From: Peribacillus sp044761665
Lineage (GTDB): Bacteria > Bacillota > Bacilli > Bacillales > DSM-1321
DNA length: 64,000 nt
Direction: 5' to 3'
Assembly (NCBI RefSeq): GCF_044761665.1
Contig: NZ_JBIWCW010000001.1
Coordinates: 558,001 to 622,000, forward strand
Shown: positions 50,730 through 58,924 of the stretch, in pieces
Numbering within the stretch: the stretch's first letter is position 1
Layout: each line of letters starts with the position of its first letter
Notes under the pieces: model-generated
What the model saw: the letters and a program-made list of their open reading frames with translations, nothing else
What the model was told of the DNA's origin: nothing
Database searches by the model: none
Program-made: the position numbers and the translations under genes

Positions 50730-52694
50730 TTAATTTTTAAAACTTTCAGAACCAAATTCACCATCAATAGTATATCTAACTTTAAATCTATCTGGACGCA
50801 TATCGTTACTAGAGTAAATTATTTCAACATCAACTGTTACTTTTTTGGGAGGTATTTCCTTTAAAGCCGCAGCCCACATATCTTCAATCTTCTTATATTG
50901 CTTCAAATTAACATCAGATAATTGCGAAACCAAATTATCAATTTTAGGTGAGCCTCCAAACCTATCACCTGCCAAATGCCCTGCATGGTCCTGACCTTTC
51001 ACTTTACCTGGTGTATTTTTGCTGTGTGACAATCTATCTTTTCTCTCTGTTAATTGTAAATTTTCTGTTTCAAACTTTGAAATCCTACCTACATTATCTG
51101 TTTCATAAAAGTAATCATACTCTCCTGTTTTATACCTGATATCAGGCTTCAACCTATTTTTTCTACCATTCGTAAACTGTTGCCCTTTGTCCACAATTTT
51201 TTTGACTTCACTTACTCCAGAACTACCTTTACTAGCACCCTTACTACCCTCACCCTTCGCCGTAATCTTCTGCGCAAGATCCTTTAACGGTGTCTTATCC
51301 AATCCAATAGATTTATAAGTATTTCCGGTCGTATCGGCTACTTCCCTTACCTTAACTCCAGTTGGCACTTCCACTTTCCCTAGGGCCTTGCCCATATCCT
51401 TAATCGATTCTTGGACTTTCTGGACTTTATTTTGTACATATTCTTTGCTGTAGGGGATGAATTTCGTTCCGCTTGCCATTTTGTCTGCGGCCTTGGCTGC
51501 GCCGGCTATACCGGTGATGCCAAGGGCTGTCATCAGGCTGGTTTGGCGCTGTTCGTCTGTGAGTTCGTTACCAAACATGTCCTTGCCGGTGACGGCTTCG
51601 CCGAGTCCGTTGGCGGCGGTTAGTCCATAAAGGCCGGTTTCGGTTTGCTTGAGGATGGCCATGGCTTTTGTCGATTTATAGGCATCCAATGCATGGTCCG
51701 CAGCATTGAGTCCCTTTGTTGCTTTGTAGGCGACCACACCTGCTTTCGCAGCTTTTGCTCCCCAACCGAATACTGGGATGATACCGGCCGCGGCCATCGC
51801 AGCTGCGGCGATTCGTTCGGCTTTGGAAAGCTTGCGGCCCGTGACGGGATCGATGCCCGTTGTGGCTCTTAGGAAATCATAATATCCCGTCATTTCTCCT
51901 GCAAGTGTTTTAGTTGTATCCAAGGTTTTTTCTAAAGCTGACCGGTTTTCGAGTTCTTTCATTTCCTTTTCGAGTTTCCGCGCCTCTGCCTCTTGTTTCT
52001 TGAATTCCCGGTAGCCTTTCATGTTGGCAGCCACTTCGTCCTTCACTTGATAAGCAGCACTCGCTTGAAAGGCGCTTTGGTTGAAGTTCATCGGGGAAAT
52101 GGTACCGTCCTGACTGGTGGCTTCAATGAGGGCCTGTACAAGGCCAATGGCCACTTTTTCCTGACCCTCGCTCACTTCGTATTCCTCGACCAGCTTGCTG
52201 TCAACTTCCTTCACTTTCTTGATGGTCGTATTCTTTTCCTTTTCAGCTTTTTCCATTTTCTCATGGAAATCATCTTGTTTGAACACCGTAAGCGGAAGAA
52301 TATCATCAATGTTCTGAAATATCTTCTGAAGATCGTTCGCCTGCTGGTTCACCATGGACTTGGCGTTGGAGAGACCGTGGGTCACTTCCCCCTCTAAAAA
52401 CGGCACCTCGACCACGGTCTCACCGGATAGGTCCGCTTCTTCCAATATGGCCGGAATGCCTTTTAGAAAGCTAATCTGTGTCGTGAATAATTCGATCCAG
52501 GCATTGGCCACGGTAACCTGTGCCCGGTAAAAGTTCTTGATGGCCGTCGCCCCGGCTCCCGCCAATTCTTCATCAAAGTCGACGATTCCCTGAAATTCCT
52601 TTTTCAGTGTCTCTACCTGCCCCTTGAGATCCTCATATTGCTTGGCCCGTGACTTGACGGCCGACTTCAGGGGCTTTGCTTCCAAGATGGTCAT
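50730..52694 (-). CDS. LXG-domain polymorphic toxin with nuclease tip (YeeF-like)
   Basis: 654 residues. An LXG domain (about 1-220, all-helical) targets it to the type VII (Yuk/Ess) secretion system. A linker helix and pre-toxin region follow (YYDFLRATTGIDPVTGRKLSKAERI near 271-295, hydrophobic Ala-rich 296-325). The conserved stretch to ITAKGEGSKG (486) precedes a variable C-terminal nuclease of the DNA/RNA non-specific endonuclease type: DYFYETDNVGRISKFE, GQDHAGHLAGDRFGG (catalytic His near 573), KIDNLVSQLSDVNLKQYKK. Third gene of an operon with DUF5082 and YwqI-like partners and followed by its immunity gene. Probably used against competing bacteria. Confidence 0.88.
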   Translation of the reverse strand: MTILEAKPLKSAVKSRAKQYEDLKGQVETLKKEFQGIVDFDEELAGAGATAIKNFYRAQVTVANAWIELFTTQISFLKGIPAILEEADLSGETVVEVPFLEGEVTHGLSNAKSMVNQQANDLQKIFQNIDDILPLTVFKQDDFHEKMEKAEKEKNTTIKKVKEVDSKLVEEYEVSEGQEKVAIGLVQALIEATSQDGTISPMNFNQSAFQASAAYQVKDEVAANMKGYREFKKQEAEARKLEKEMKELENRSALEKTLDTTKTLAGEMTGYYDFLRATTGIDPVTGRKLSKAERIAAAAMAAAGIIPVFGWGAKAAKAGVVAYKATKGLNAADHALDAYKSTKAMAILKQTETGLYGLTAANGLGEAVTGKDMFGNELTDEQRQTSLMTALGITGIAGAAKAADKMASGTKFIPYSKEYVQNKVQKVQESIKDMGKALGKVEVPTGVKVREVADTTGNTYKSIGLDKTPLKDLAQKITAKGEGSKGASKGSSGVSEVKKIVDKGQQFTNGRKNRLKPDIRYKTGEYDYFYETDNVGRISKFETENLQLTERKDRLSHSKNTPGKVKGQDHAGHLAGDRFGGSPKIDNLVSQLSDVNLKQYKKIEDMWAAALKEIPPKKVTVDVEIIYSSNDMRPDRFKVRYTIDGEFGSESFKN

Positions 52695-52978
52695 ATTGGC
52701 TGATACCCCTGTGCAGTATGGGTGATGGCTTCATCCTGCTCTTTCAGTAAATCCACGTTCGCCTGGGTGTCTTCCAGATTCTTTTTGACGATCGTCAGGT
52801 ATTGATTGAAGGTCTTTTCCAGATTGGTCTCCCGTTCTTCCCATTTCGAAGTGAAGTTCAGATCATTATTGCCGAGCTGGTCGGCCGGCAGTGCCCCAAT
52901 TGCCGTCCCATCCACGGCCGTTTTCACCTGGCTTACTTGCTTTGTCACAACTGCATGTTTCAGTTTAATTGTCGTCAT
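52691..52978 (-). CDS. YwqI/YxiC-like LXG partner protein
   Basis: 95 residues, two-helix WXG100-like build (VTKQVSQVKTAVDGTAIGAL, then WEERETNLEKTFNQYLTIVKKNLEDTQANVDLLKEQDE). Matches the DUF5344 (YwqI/YxiC) family, small alpha-helical proteins encoded just upstream of LXG toxins and needed for their export. It overlaps the toxin start by 4 nt (ATGA coupling) and directly follows the DUF5082 gene. Confidence 0.75.
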   Translation of the reverse strand: MTTIKLKHAVVTKQVSQVKTAVDGTAIGALPADQLGNNDLNFTSKWEERETNLEKTFNQYLTIVKKNLEDTQANVDLLKEQDEAITHTAQGYQPI

Positions 52979-53407
52979 TTACAACACCAACTTCTTTAAA
53001 TCGGATACTTTATTTTCTACTTGGTCAAGGAAGGCTTCCCCTTTAGCCAAAAGCTCACTCGCTTCTCGGGCAGCTGCAGCCGCTGCTTCCAACGTTGCTT
53101 TTTGAATCTCCAGGAAAATGATTTTCTCTTCAATTTTCACTTGATAGTCATCGTACTCATCCTGAACGATTGTCAACATGACCTTGTATGCTCCACTTCT
53201 TGACTCTTTAAAATCCGTTGCACGATTTCCGGTCCAACTTTTTCCTAACTCGGGTTTTTTAATTTCTTTGATTTCTACAAGGCTTGCTTCCTGTTCATTG
53301 TTGATCTGTGTTTTCGCCAGCTTCAATCGGCTAATTTGCTCCTCTAAATTAGCTATTCCACTAGAAAAGGACGAGCTATAATCGCTTAATACTTCTACAA
53401 GTCCCAA
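52979..53407 (-). CDS. DUF5082 (YwqH-like) LXG partner protein
   Basis: About 142 residues from TTG 53407 (GLVEVLSDYSSSFSS), 6 nt after GAGGTGATC, a near-perfect anti-SD match; the ATG at 53443 lacks such a site. All-helical: NLEEQISRLKLAKTQINNEQ at the front, a WTG turn (LGKSWTGNRATDF), then a long coiled coil with an AAAAAAREASELL run. YwqH-like proteins form a targeting complex with LXG toxins. First gene of the operon. Confidence 0.75.
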   Translation of the reverse strand: MGLVEVLSDYSSSFSSGIANLEEQISRLKLAKTQINNEQEASLVEIKEIKKPELGKSWTGNRATDFKESRSGAYKVMLTIVQDEYDDYQVKIEEKIIFLEIQKATLEAAAAAAREASELLAKGEAFLDQVENKVSDLKKLVL

Positions 53408-53775
53408 AAGGATCACCTCATCATTTGGTATCTGTTTTACCATTTGTCATATTTTTCATATTTTCTTATTATAAGGAATATAGTCCGAGAGATAAATAGG
53501 GATAAGTATGCTATTTATCTCCCTTGTTAGGAAATTGGACATACTTACTCCTTTAAGTAGTTCAGTCTTTTTACCCTAACTTTTCCAATATTAAACATTT
53601 ATGCACAAAAAGAGAATATGGGCTGCATTCTCGTAATCTATTATCTGGACATCATTCACTGGAAGCAGCCTTTTCTTGTGCAGTTCTTCATCTTCCTTGA
53701 AAACTTGTCCAAACCAATTTGCACAATCTACATAGAATGATTACACGTACACTTTTATCGAAAGGGATGTAACCA
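53408..53775. other. Promoter region of the LXG operon and P450 gene
   Basis: 368 bp between divergent units. Besides the inverted repeat at 53489-53521 it holds a long palindrome at 53600-53682 (tgcacaaaaaga...gggctgc / gcagcc...tcttgtgca). No gene. Confidence 0.5.
53468..53521 (-). promoter_or_regulatory. Putative LXG operon promoter with operator-like repeat
   Basis: TATAAT on the minus strand at 53468-53473. GAGATAAATAG (53489-53499) and CTATTTATCTC (53511-53521) are perfect 11-bp arms with an 11-nt spacer, overlapping the -35 zone. A dimeric regulator site is likely; the regulator is unknown. Confidence 0.5.
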
Positions 53776-55137
53776 TTGATGGATAAAAATCTTCATGATT
53801 CTCCCACTGGGCCGAAAGGTAGACTCATAACAGGTCATACAAAGGAGTTTCAATCAGACACAATCGGTTTTCTTACACGGTTAGCTAGAGAATATGGGGA
53901 AGTTGCAAATTTTCGCTTGGGACCTTTCCAAAATGTTTTCCTGATTTCAGAACCGGATTTAATCAAACAGATCCTAGTAACCAAGCAAAAGTCGTTTTTG
54001 AAATCGAAAGACTTCGATAGCTTAAAGCCGCTCATTGGCGAAGGGCTCATTACGAGTGATAAAGATTTTCACATGCGCCAGAGAAGGCTCATTCAACCAT
54101 CTTTCAAAAAGACCCACATTAATAATTACGCACAAGATATGATTGATCTAACCAAGGAATATATCTCAACCTGGAAAAACGGGGAAGAAAGAATCATCAC
54201 TGAGGACACGATGAGCCTTGCTCTTGGTATAGTCAGCAAGACGATGTTCAGCACGGAACTCAAGGATGGGTATAACCTGATTGGGGAGCCGATAGATGAA
54301 GTGATGAAGGTTGTTCTTAAAAGAATGAGGAATCTCTTTCAATTGCCTCTATGGATTCCAACAAAAAGCAACCGGGAATATAAAAAGGTGCTCGAACGAC
54401 TGGATACCGTGATATATAGCATCATTGAAGGACGTAGGAAAGATACAAAGAGCCATGAAGATATGTTGGGAATCCTGATGGAGGCCCGAGATGAAGTGGA
54501 TAGTTTAGGGATGTCCGATCAGCAAGTACGCGATGAAGTGATGACGATCTTCCTTGCCGGCCACGATACGACCGCTACCTTACTTTCCTGGACACTCTAC
54601 TTACTATCGCAGAATCCTGAAGTGGAAGCTAAGCTTTTCCATGAAATAGATACCGTAATCGGAAACCGCACCCCCACTCCTGATGATTTCATGAAATTAC
54701 CATACACTCAGAATATTATCTGGGAATCGCTTCGCATCTATCCACCACTCTACGTCATATCACGGAAAGCGGCAGAAGATGTGTCCATCGGAAACTACCA
54801 TTTCAAAAAAGGCGAGATGTTTTTGTTAAGTTCCTATGTCATGCATCATAATCCAGAGTATTTCGACCAACCCGAATCTTTCATTCCTGAGCGATTTGAA
54901 AACAACTATCTGAAGACCATCCCTCCATTTGCTTACTTTCCGTTTGGTGGTGGCCCGAGAGTGTGTATCGGCAATCATTTTGCTGTGATGGAAGCCGTGC
55001 TGGTCCTAGCCTGCATTGCCCAGCAATATCGAATCAAGCTCGCACCTGACCATCATGAAGTAAAACCCCTGCCCTTGCTTACACTCAGGGCGAAGAGTGG
55101 ATTGCGTATGATAGTAGAGGAAAGGAATAATGGATAA
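53776..55137 (+). CDS. Cytochrome P450
   Basis: 453 residues. I-helix AGHDTT at 261-266, ExxR as ESLR at 317-320, PERF near 371, and heme loop FPFGGGPRVCIGNHFA with Cys397. No reductase domain and no membrane anchor, so it depends on separate redox partners. The sequence is of the soluble CYP102/CYP4-like bacterial type often acting on fatty acids or similar hydrophobic substrates; the actual substrate is unknown. Starts: TTG 53776 is 8 nt from AAAGGGA, ATG 53779 is 11 nt. Confidence 0.92.
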   Translation: MMDKNLHDSPTGPKGRLITGHTKEFQSDTIGFLTRLAREYGEVANFRLGPFQNVFLISEPDLIKQILVTKQKSFLKSKDFDSLKPLIGEGLITSDKDFHMRQRRLIQPSFKKTHINNYAQDMIDLTKEYISTWKNGEERIITEDTMSLALGIVSKTMFSTELKDGYNLIGEPIDEVMKVVLKRMRNLFQLPLWIPTKSNREYKKVLERLDTVIYSIIEGRRKDTKSHEDMLGILMEARDEVDSLGMSDQQVRDEVMTIFLAGHDTTATLLSWTLYLLSQNPEVEAKLFHEIDTVIGNRTPTPDDFMKLPYTQNIIWESLRIYPPLYVISRKAAEDVSIGNYHFKKGEMFLLSSYVMHHNPEYFDQPESFIPERFENNYLKTIPPFAYFPFGGGPRVCIGNHFAVMEAVLVLACIAQQYRIKLAPDHHEVKPLPLLTLRAKSGLRMIVEERNNG

Positions 55138-55236
55138 GGAATTAGGCTTGTCATCGACAGTGGATACCATTGTCGTTGACAAGCCTTTTGTATGGACTGC
55201 TCCTTTTTCTTCGGATTGATCGTTTATTGTCGAAAA

Positions 55237-55347
55237 ATCGATATATTGCCGATATCCGCAGATAAAAGTCCTATTAAAGGAGATAAATCACAGATTCCGC
55301 AGATATAAGTTCGTTTCGCATAGATAAAACTTAGAAATGCGCAGAAA
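55237..55347. repeat. Degenerate ~21-bp-period repeat (GCAGATA units)
   Basis: (G/A)(C/T)(A/C)GATA-like units begin at 55237, 55258, 55279, 55299, 55320 and 55341 (intervals 21, 21, 20, 21, 21); the intervening sequence is not conserved. It lies between the convergent P450 and VOC genes. Confidence 0.7.
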
Positions 55348-55392
55348 ATGATTTTCGTCACCAAAGTATAGTAGTAAAAAATCTACTACCTT

Positions 55393-55851
55393 CTACTTCA
55401 AATTCAGCTGTTCCCATTCACTTAGGTACATTTGCTTCGTGATTCCATGGGGATTTTCCATCTTACAAATAAACTCCAAGCTGTTTCCATCAGGGTCATT
55501 GAAATGAATCTTGGCATGGGCATAATCTTTGTGAGGCATCACAAAAGGTTCGATGGGCTCAAACCCAAAGGCTTCCCTCGCCTCCAATCCCTTATTCTTC
55601 AACCAAGCAACCGATCCTTTTAATCCATCTAAGGATACCTCAAAAGCGATATGCCTTAAGGAAGGATGGTACTCCACTTCCACCTTCTCGGTTTCCCATA
55701 ACCCCAACCAGCTTTTATCCTTTTCAATCCATAAAAATGCCAAGCTGTCTTCAACTTTATGATCTAACTCCAAACCTAGCCCTTTATAAAATTCAATGGA
55801 ACGATTCAAATCACGAACGGGTAAATGTGCTTCATATAAACCTTTGATCAT
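55393..55851 (-). CDS. VOC-family (glyoxalase-like) protein
   Basis: 152 residues from ATG 55851 (AAGGAG 9 nt upstream; TTG 55857 is in frame). Two beta-alpha-beta-beta-beta units: GLYEAHLPVRDLNRSIEFYKGLGLEL with His10 and HPSLRHIAFEV, AHAKIHFNDPDGNSLEFI with the terminal Glu ligand. Metal-dependent VOC enzymes include glyoxalase I, FosB-like thiol transferases and dioxygenases; the subclass cannot be told. Single gene. Confidence 0.82.
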   Translation of the reverse strand: MIKGLYEAHLPVRDLNRSIEFYKGLGLELDHKVEDSLAFLWIEKDKSWLGLWETEKVEVEYHPSLRHIAFEVSLDGLKGSVAWLKNKGLEAREAFGFEPIEPFVMPHKDYAHAKIHFNDPDGNSLEFICKMENPHGITKQMYLSEWEQLNLK

Positions 55852-55995
55852 CGGCAAATGCTCCTTATTATGTATGTCCCGTGTTTCATTCGACTCTAAA
55901 ATAAGAAATCCTGCATACTCGCATGTGAAAGATGGACAAATTGCTCATGAAAAAGGCGCTCCCCATTGGAAACGCCCCTCATCGATCCTATTGAA

Positions 55996-56742
55996 TTATT
56001 TAAAGCTACGTTTCAGGAATGCTTTAGTCCGGTCATGCTGTGGATTCGTCAAGACGTCGTCCGGGTGTCCGGATTCGATGATTTCCCCATTGTCCATGAA
56101 GATGACCCGATTGGCCACTTCTTTGGCGAATTCCATTTCGTGTGTGACGACGACCATCGTCATGTGCTCTTCAGCCAGGTCCTTCATTACTTTCAACACT
56201 TCGCCTGTCAATTCCGGATCCAAGGCGGAAGTCGGTTCGTCGAACAGCAGGATTTCAGGATTCATCATCAGAGCCCGGGCAATCGCTACCCTTTGTTTTT
56301 GACCACCGGAAAGCTGGGCCGGAAGTGCCGATGATCGATTCGAGAGCCCCACTTTCCCCAATAACTCGGTGCTTCGTTGCTGGATGACGTCATAAGATTC
56401 CTTTTTGGCCATTTTTGGAGCGATTTCAAGATTTTCTTTGACCGTTAAGTGCGGGAACAGGTTGAAATGCTGGAACACCATCCCCATTTTGGAGGTGATT
56501 TGCTTGAGTTCTTTCGGATTCGAGTAAACCCCATCCTTCACCATATATTCGCCGGAGACAGCAATGCTGCCACCATTTATTTCTTCAAGATGGACGAGGC
56601 TGCGGAGCATCGTGCTTTTCCCGGATCCCGAAGGACCGATCACGGCGACTACATCGTTCTTATTCACATCCAATGTTATCCGTTTTAGTACATCTAGCTT
56701 GCCATATGACTTTTTGAGGTTGGACACTTCAAGGATAGCCAC
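55996..56742 (-). CDS. Polar amino-acid ABC transporter ATP-binding protein
   Basis: 248 residues from GTG 56742 (AAGGAG 8 nt upstream). Walker A GPSGSGKST, Q-loop MVFQHFNLFPHLTV, signature LSGGQKQRVAIARAL, Walker B ILLFDEPTSALDPEL, H-loop VVVTHEM, all in the PAAT (GlnQ/TcyC/ArtP) style. Last gene of a binding protein-permease-ATPase operon, 14 bp after the permease stop. Confidence 0.92.
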   Translation of the reverse strand: MAILEVSNLKKSYGKLDVLKRITLDVNKNDVVAVIGPSGSGKSTMLRSLVHLEEINGGSIAVSGEYMVKDGVYSNPKELKQITSKMGMVFQHFNLFPHLTVKENLEIAPKMAKKESYDVIQQRSTELLGKVGLSNRSSALPAQLSGGQKQRVAIARALMMNPEILLFDEPTSALDPELTGEVLKVMKDLAEEHMTMVVVTHEMEFAKEVANRVIFMDNGEIIESGHPDDVLTNPQHDRTKAFLKRSFK

Positions 56743-56756
56743 ATTCACCACTCCTT

Positions 56757-57416
56757 CTATTCGATTTTGTATCGTTTTTCGAGCCATTTAAAGAACATCG
56801 TTAATACGAGTGTAATCAACAGATAAATGATTCCTGCCAAGAAGAACGGAACGATCGTAAAGTCACGGTTCACCGCCGTCTGGGCAAAGTGTAACAATTC
56901 CGGTACAGCCACGGCATAAAGCAACGCGGTATCCTTGACCAGTGTGACAGATTCGTTCGACACCGCAGGAAGTGCGACACGGAACATTTGCGGCAGGATG
57001 ATTTTTCTCATCGTTTGCCATTTATTCAAACCGAGCACTTGAGCCGCTTCGTACTGACCTTTCTCAACAGCCAACAGACCGCCGCGGAAGATTTCGGCAT
57101 AATACGCTGCGTAGTTCAAGATGAAGCCTAAACAAGCAGCGACGAAACGATCCAATACCATGTATTCGCCAATCACGGGAATCATCGGCAATCCGAAGCA
57201 GATGAATAACAATTGTAGCAATAGCGGCGTACCGCGCATCAAGTATATGTACGCCTCAGCAAGCCAGGCGACAGGCTTGAATTTACTTCTAACCAGTAGG
57301 GTTAATAGAAAGCCCAGTGGGATGGAAACGACAATGGCGATCAAAAACAAGAGGACCGTTATTTGGGCCCCTTCCAGCATGGGCTTCAGAATGGAAGTAA
57401 GATAATCTATAGACAT
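56757..57416 (-). CDS. Polar amino-acid ABC transporter permease
   Basis: 219 residues from ATG 57416 (GGGGGAA upstream; the open frame to 57452 has no SD). About five TM segments. YIYLMRGTPLLLQLLFICFG and the EAA loop KGQYEAAQVLGLNKWQTMRKIILPQ are hallmarks of HisM/GlnP-type permeases. It works as a homodimer with the neighbouring ATPase and binding protein. Confidence 0.92.
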   Translation of the reverse strand: MSIDYLTSILKPMLEGAQITVLLFLIAIVVSIPLGFLLTLLVRSKFKPVAWLAEAYIYLMRGTPLLLQLLFICFGLPMIPVIGEYMVLDRFVAACLGFILNYAAYYAEIFRGGLLAVEKGQYEAAQVLGLNKWQTMRKIILPQMFRVALPAVSNESVTLVKDTALLYAVAVPELLHFAQTAVNRDFTIVPFFLAGIIYLLITLVLTMFFKWLEKRYKIE

Positions 57417-57436
57417 GAATCGATTCCCCCAAAAAC

Positions 57437-57466
57437 AAAACAGGGTTCCCAAAAGGAAATCCTGTT
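57437..57466 (-). terminator. Intercistronic hairpin
   Basis: aaacagggttcc-caaaa-ggaaatcctgttt (one bulge) in the 70-bp gap between binding-protein and permease genes; T-rich on the minus-strand side. Such hairpins often stabilise the upstream message or attenuate read-through so that binding protein exceeds permease. Confidence 0.6.
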
Positions 57467-57486
57467 TGCCTAATATTTGTTCGTTC

Positions 57487-58260
57487 TTATTTTAATACCT
57501 TATTTTCGCCAAACCACTTTTCAGAGATTTTGGCAGCTGTGCCATCTTCGTTCATTTCATCCAGTGCTTTTTGAAGGTCTTTCAGAAGATCTTCATTCCC
57601 TTTTTTCACACCCACTCCATATTGCTCCGGAGAAAGTGATTCATCCAGTACCTTGAATGTAGCTTCTTCTTTGGACATATAATAATCAATGACCACTTCA
57701 TCAATGACGACGGCATCCAAACGGCCAGCCTTCAGGTCACTTAGGGCCAAGACGTTATCGGAGTATTCCGTGATCGTCTTGACCTCGGATTTAATCGGAT
57801 TAGCATTCAATGCATCTGATGCGGAAGAAAGCGATTGAAGACCGACCACTTTACCTTTTAAATCATCAAGCTTAGTCAACTTGGAATCTTCAAGCGTCAC
57901 GACCACCTGTGCATTTTCCAAGTACGGTTTTGTGAAAAGGACCTTTTCCTTACGCTCATCCGTAATGGTGTACCCGTTCCAGATAAGATCGATACGTCCA
58001 CTACTTAACTCGGATTCTTTCGTTTTCCAGTCAATTGGTTGAAATTCAGCTTCTACACCCATTTTTTCAGTGGCGGCTTTGGCATAATCGATGTCAAAAC
58101 CAGTAATTTCATTATCCTCGTCACGGAATCCCATCGGGGCAAATTTATCATCAATTCCAATCACTAACTTGTCCTCTTTTTCCCCATCATTGGAGGAACA
58201 GGCTGCAAGAAGTGAAAACATGGCTACTATAGTCAGAAGAAATATACTCGAACGTTTCAT
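57487..58260 (-). CDS. Amino-acid-binding lipoprotein of ABC transporter
   Basis: 257 residues. Lipobox LLAAC (Cys21). The SBP_bac_3 fold shows KLVIGIDDKFAPMGFRDEDNEITGFDIDYAKAATEKMG, FQPIDWKTKESELSSGRIDLIWNGYTITDER (ligand-binding loop) and LDAVVIDEVVIDYYM. These features suit binding of cystine, glutamine or similar polar amino acids; the ligand is not determined. First gene of the operon. Confidence 0.92.
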   Translation of the reverse strand: MKRSSIFLLTIVAMFSLLAACSSNDGEKEDKLVIGIDDKFAPMGFRDEDNEITGFDIDYAKAATEKMGVEAEFQPIDWKTKESELSSGRIDLIWNGYTITDERKEKVLFTKPYLENAQVVVTLEDSKLTKLDDLKGKVVGLQSLSSASDALNANPIKSEVKTITEYSDNVLALSDLKAGRLDAVVIDEVVIDYYMSKEEATFKVLDESLSPEQYGVGVKKGNEDLLKDLQKALDEMNEDGTAAKISEKWFGENKVLK

Positions 58261-58321
58261 TTCAAAAAAACCACCTTTGGCTGATTGTTGTTCTTTTCAC
58301 TTTACCTTGCTAATGTATTAA

Positions 58322-58350
58322 AGTTAACACACACTAAAACTGATTGTCAA
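58322..58350 (-). promoter_or_regulatory. Promoter of the amino-acid transporter operon
   Basis: Minus strand TTGACA (58345-58350) with TTAACT (58322-58327) 17 nt downstream, a sigma-A-like pair about 60 bp ahead of the binding-protein gene. Confidence 0.5.
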
Positions 58351-58548
58351 CGGAATTTTTTAGGATGTTAGTCCCACCTCGAAACCAAGACCATTCCCCC
58401 ACTTCTGCCTGATTTCATTGTACCTTCACAATCAAAATTTCAAACTTCTTGCAAAAAGTATGGAAAAACGGCAACAAGAGTTTTACTATTATTCTTGGGT
58501 AGATATTCAATACCTACTTTGATTGAGCTAGATAGGAGAAGAGTGAGC

Positions 58549-58875
58549 ATGAACAGACGCGAAATAATCGTGAAGGAATTTAAAAATAAGCCGTATAATA
58601 AGCAGTATCTCCTTTCTTTTCTAGAATCGTTGGGTTACAAAGACATAGAGGTTACGTTGACGGATGATAAGAAGTATCTGAGATACTATATGAAAGAATC
58701 GGAAGAGGACAGGACCTTATTCATCAAGCGTGACCCGGATGGAACGATCAACCAGATATCTTTATATAAAGGAAATCTTAAACAGTTTAAATCCGCTCCA
58801 CTCGGCTACGGGTTATTATTACTCGCCATTGTCGTTGTAGCCATCGGCACATGGCTCTTGATGACCAGATTTTAA
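58549..58875 (+). CDS. Small tail-anchored hypothetical protein
   Basis: 108 residues from ATG 58549 (TAGGAGAAGAG upstream; the frame open from 58495 lacks an SD). Soluble N-terminal part (NRREIIVKEFKNKPYNKQYLLSFLESLGYKDIEVTL) followed by one C-terminal TM helix (YGLLLLAIVVVAIGTWLLM, 86-104). Not recognised. Followed by a terminator and convergent with the aldo/keto reductase gene. Confidence 0.6.
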   Translation: MNRREIIVKEFKNKPYNKQYLLSFLESLGYKDIEVTLTDDKKYLRYYMKESEEDRTLFIKRDPDGTINQISLYKGNLKQFKSAPLGYGLLLLAIVVVAIGTWLLMTRF

Positions 58876-58882
58876 CCATAAT

Positions 58883-58920
58883 AAAAAGGCAGGCACCGAT
58901 TGAGGCGCCTGCCTTTCTTT
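58883..58920. terminator. Bidirectional terminator
   Basis: aaaggcaggc / gcctgccttt 10-bp stem (58885-58894, 58907-58916) with A and T tracts, serving the small plus-strand gene and the sugar/monooxygenase operon. Confidence 0.85.
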
Positions 58921-58924
58921 TGCA

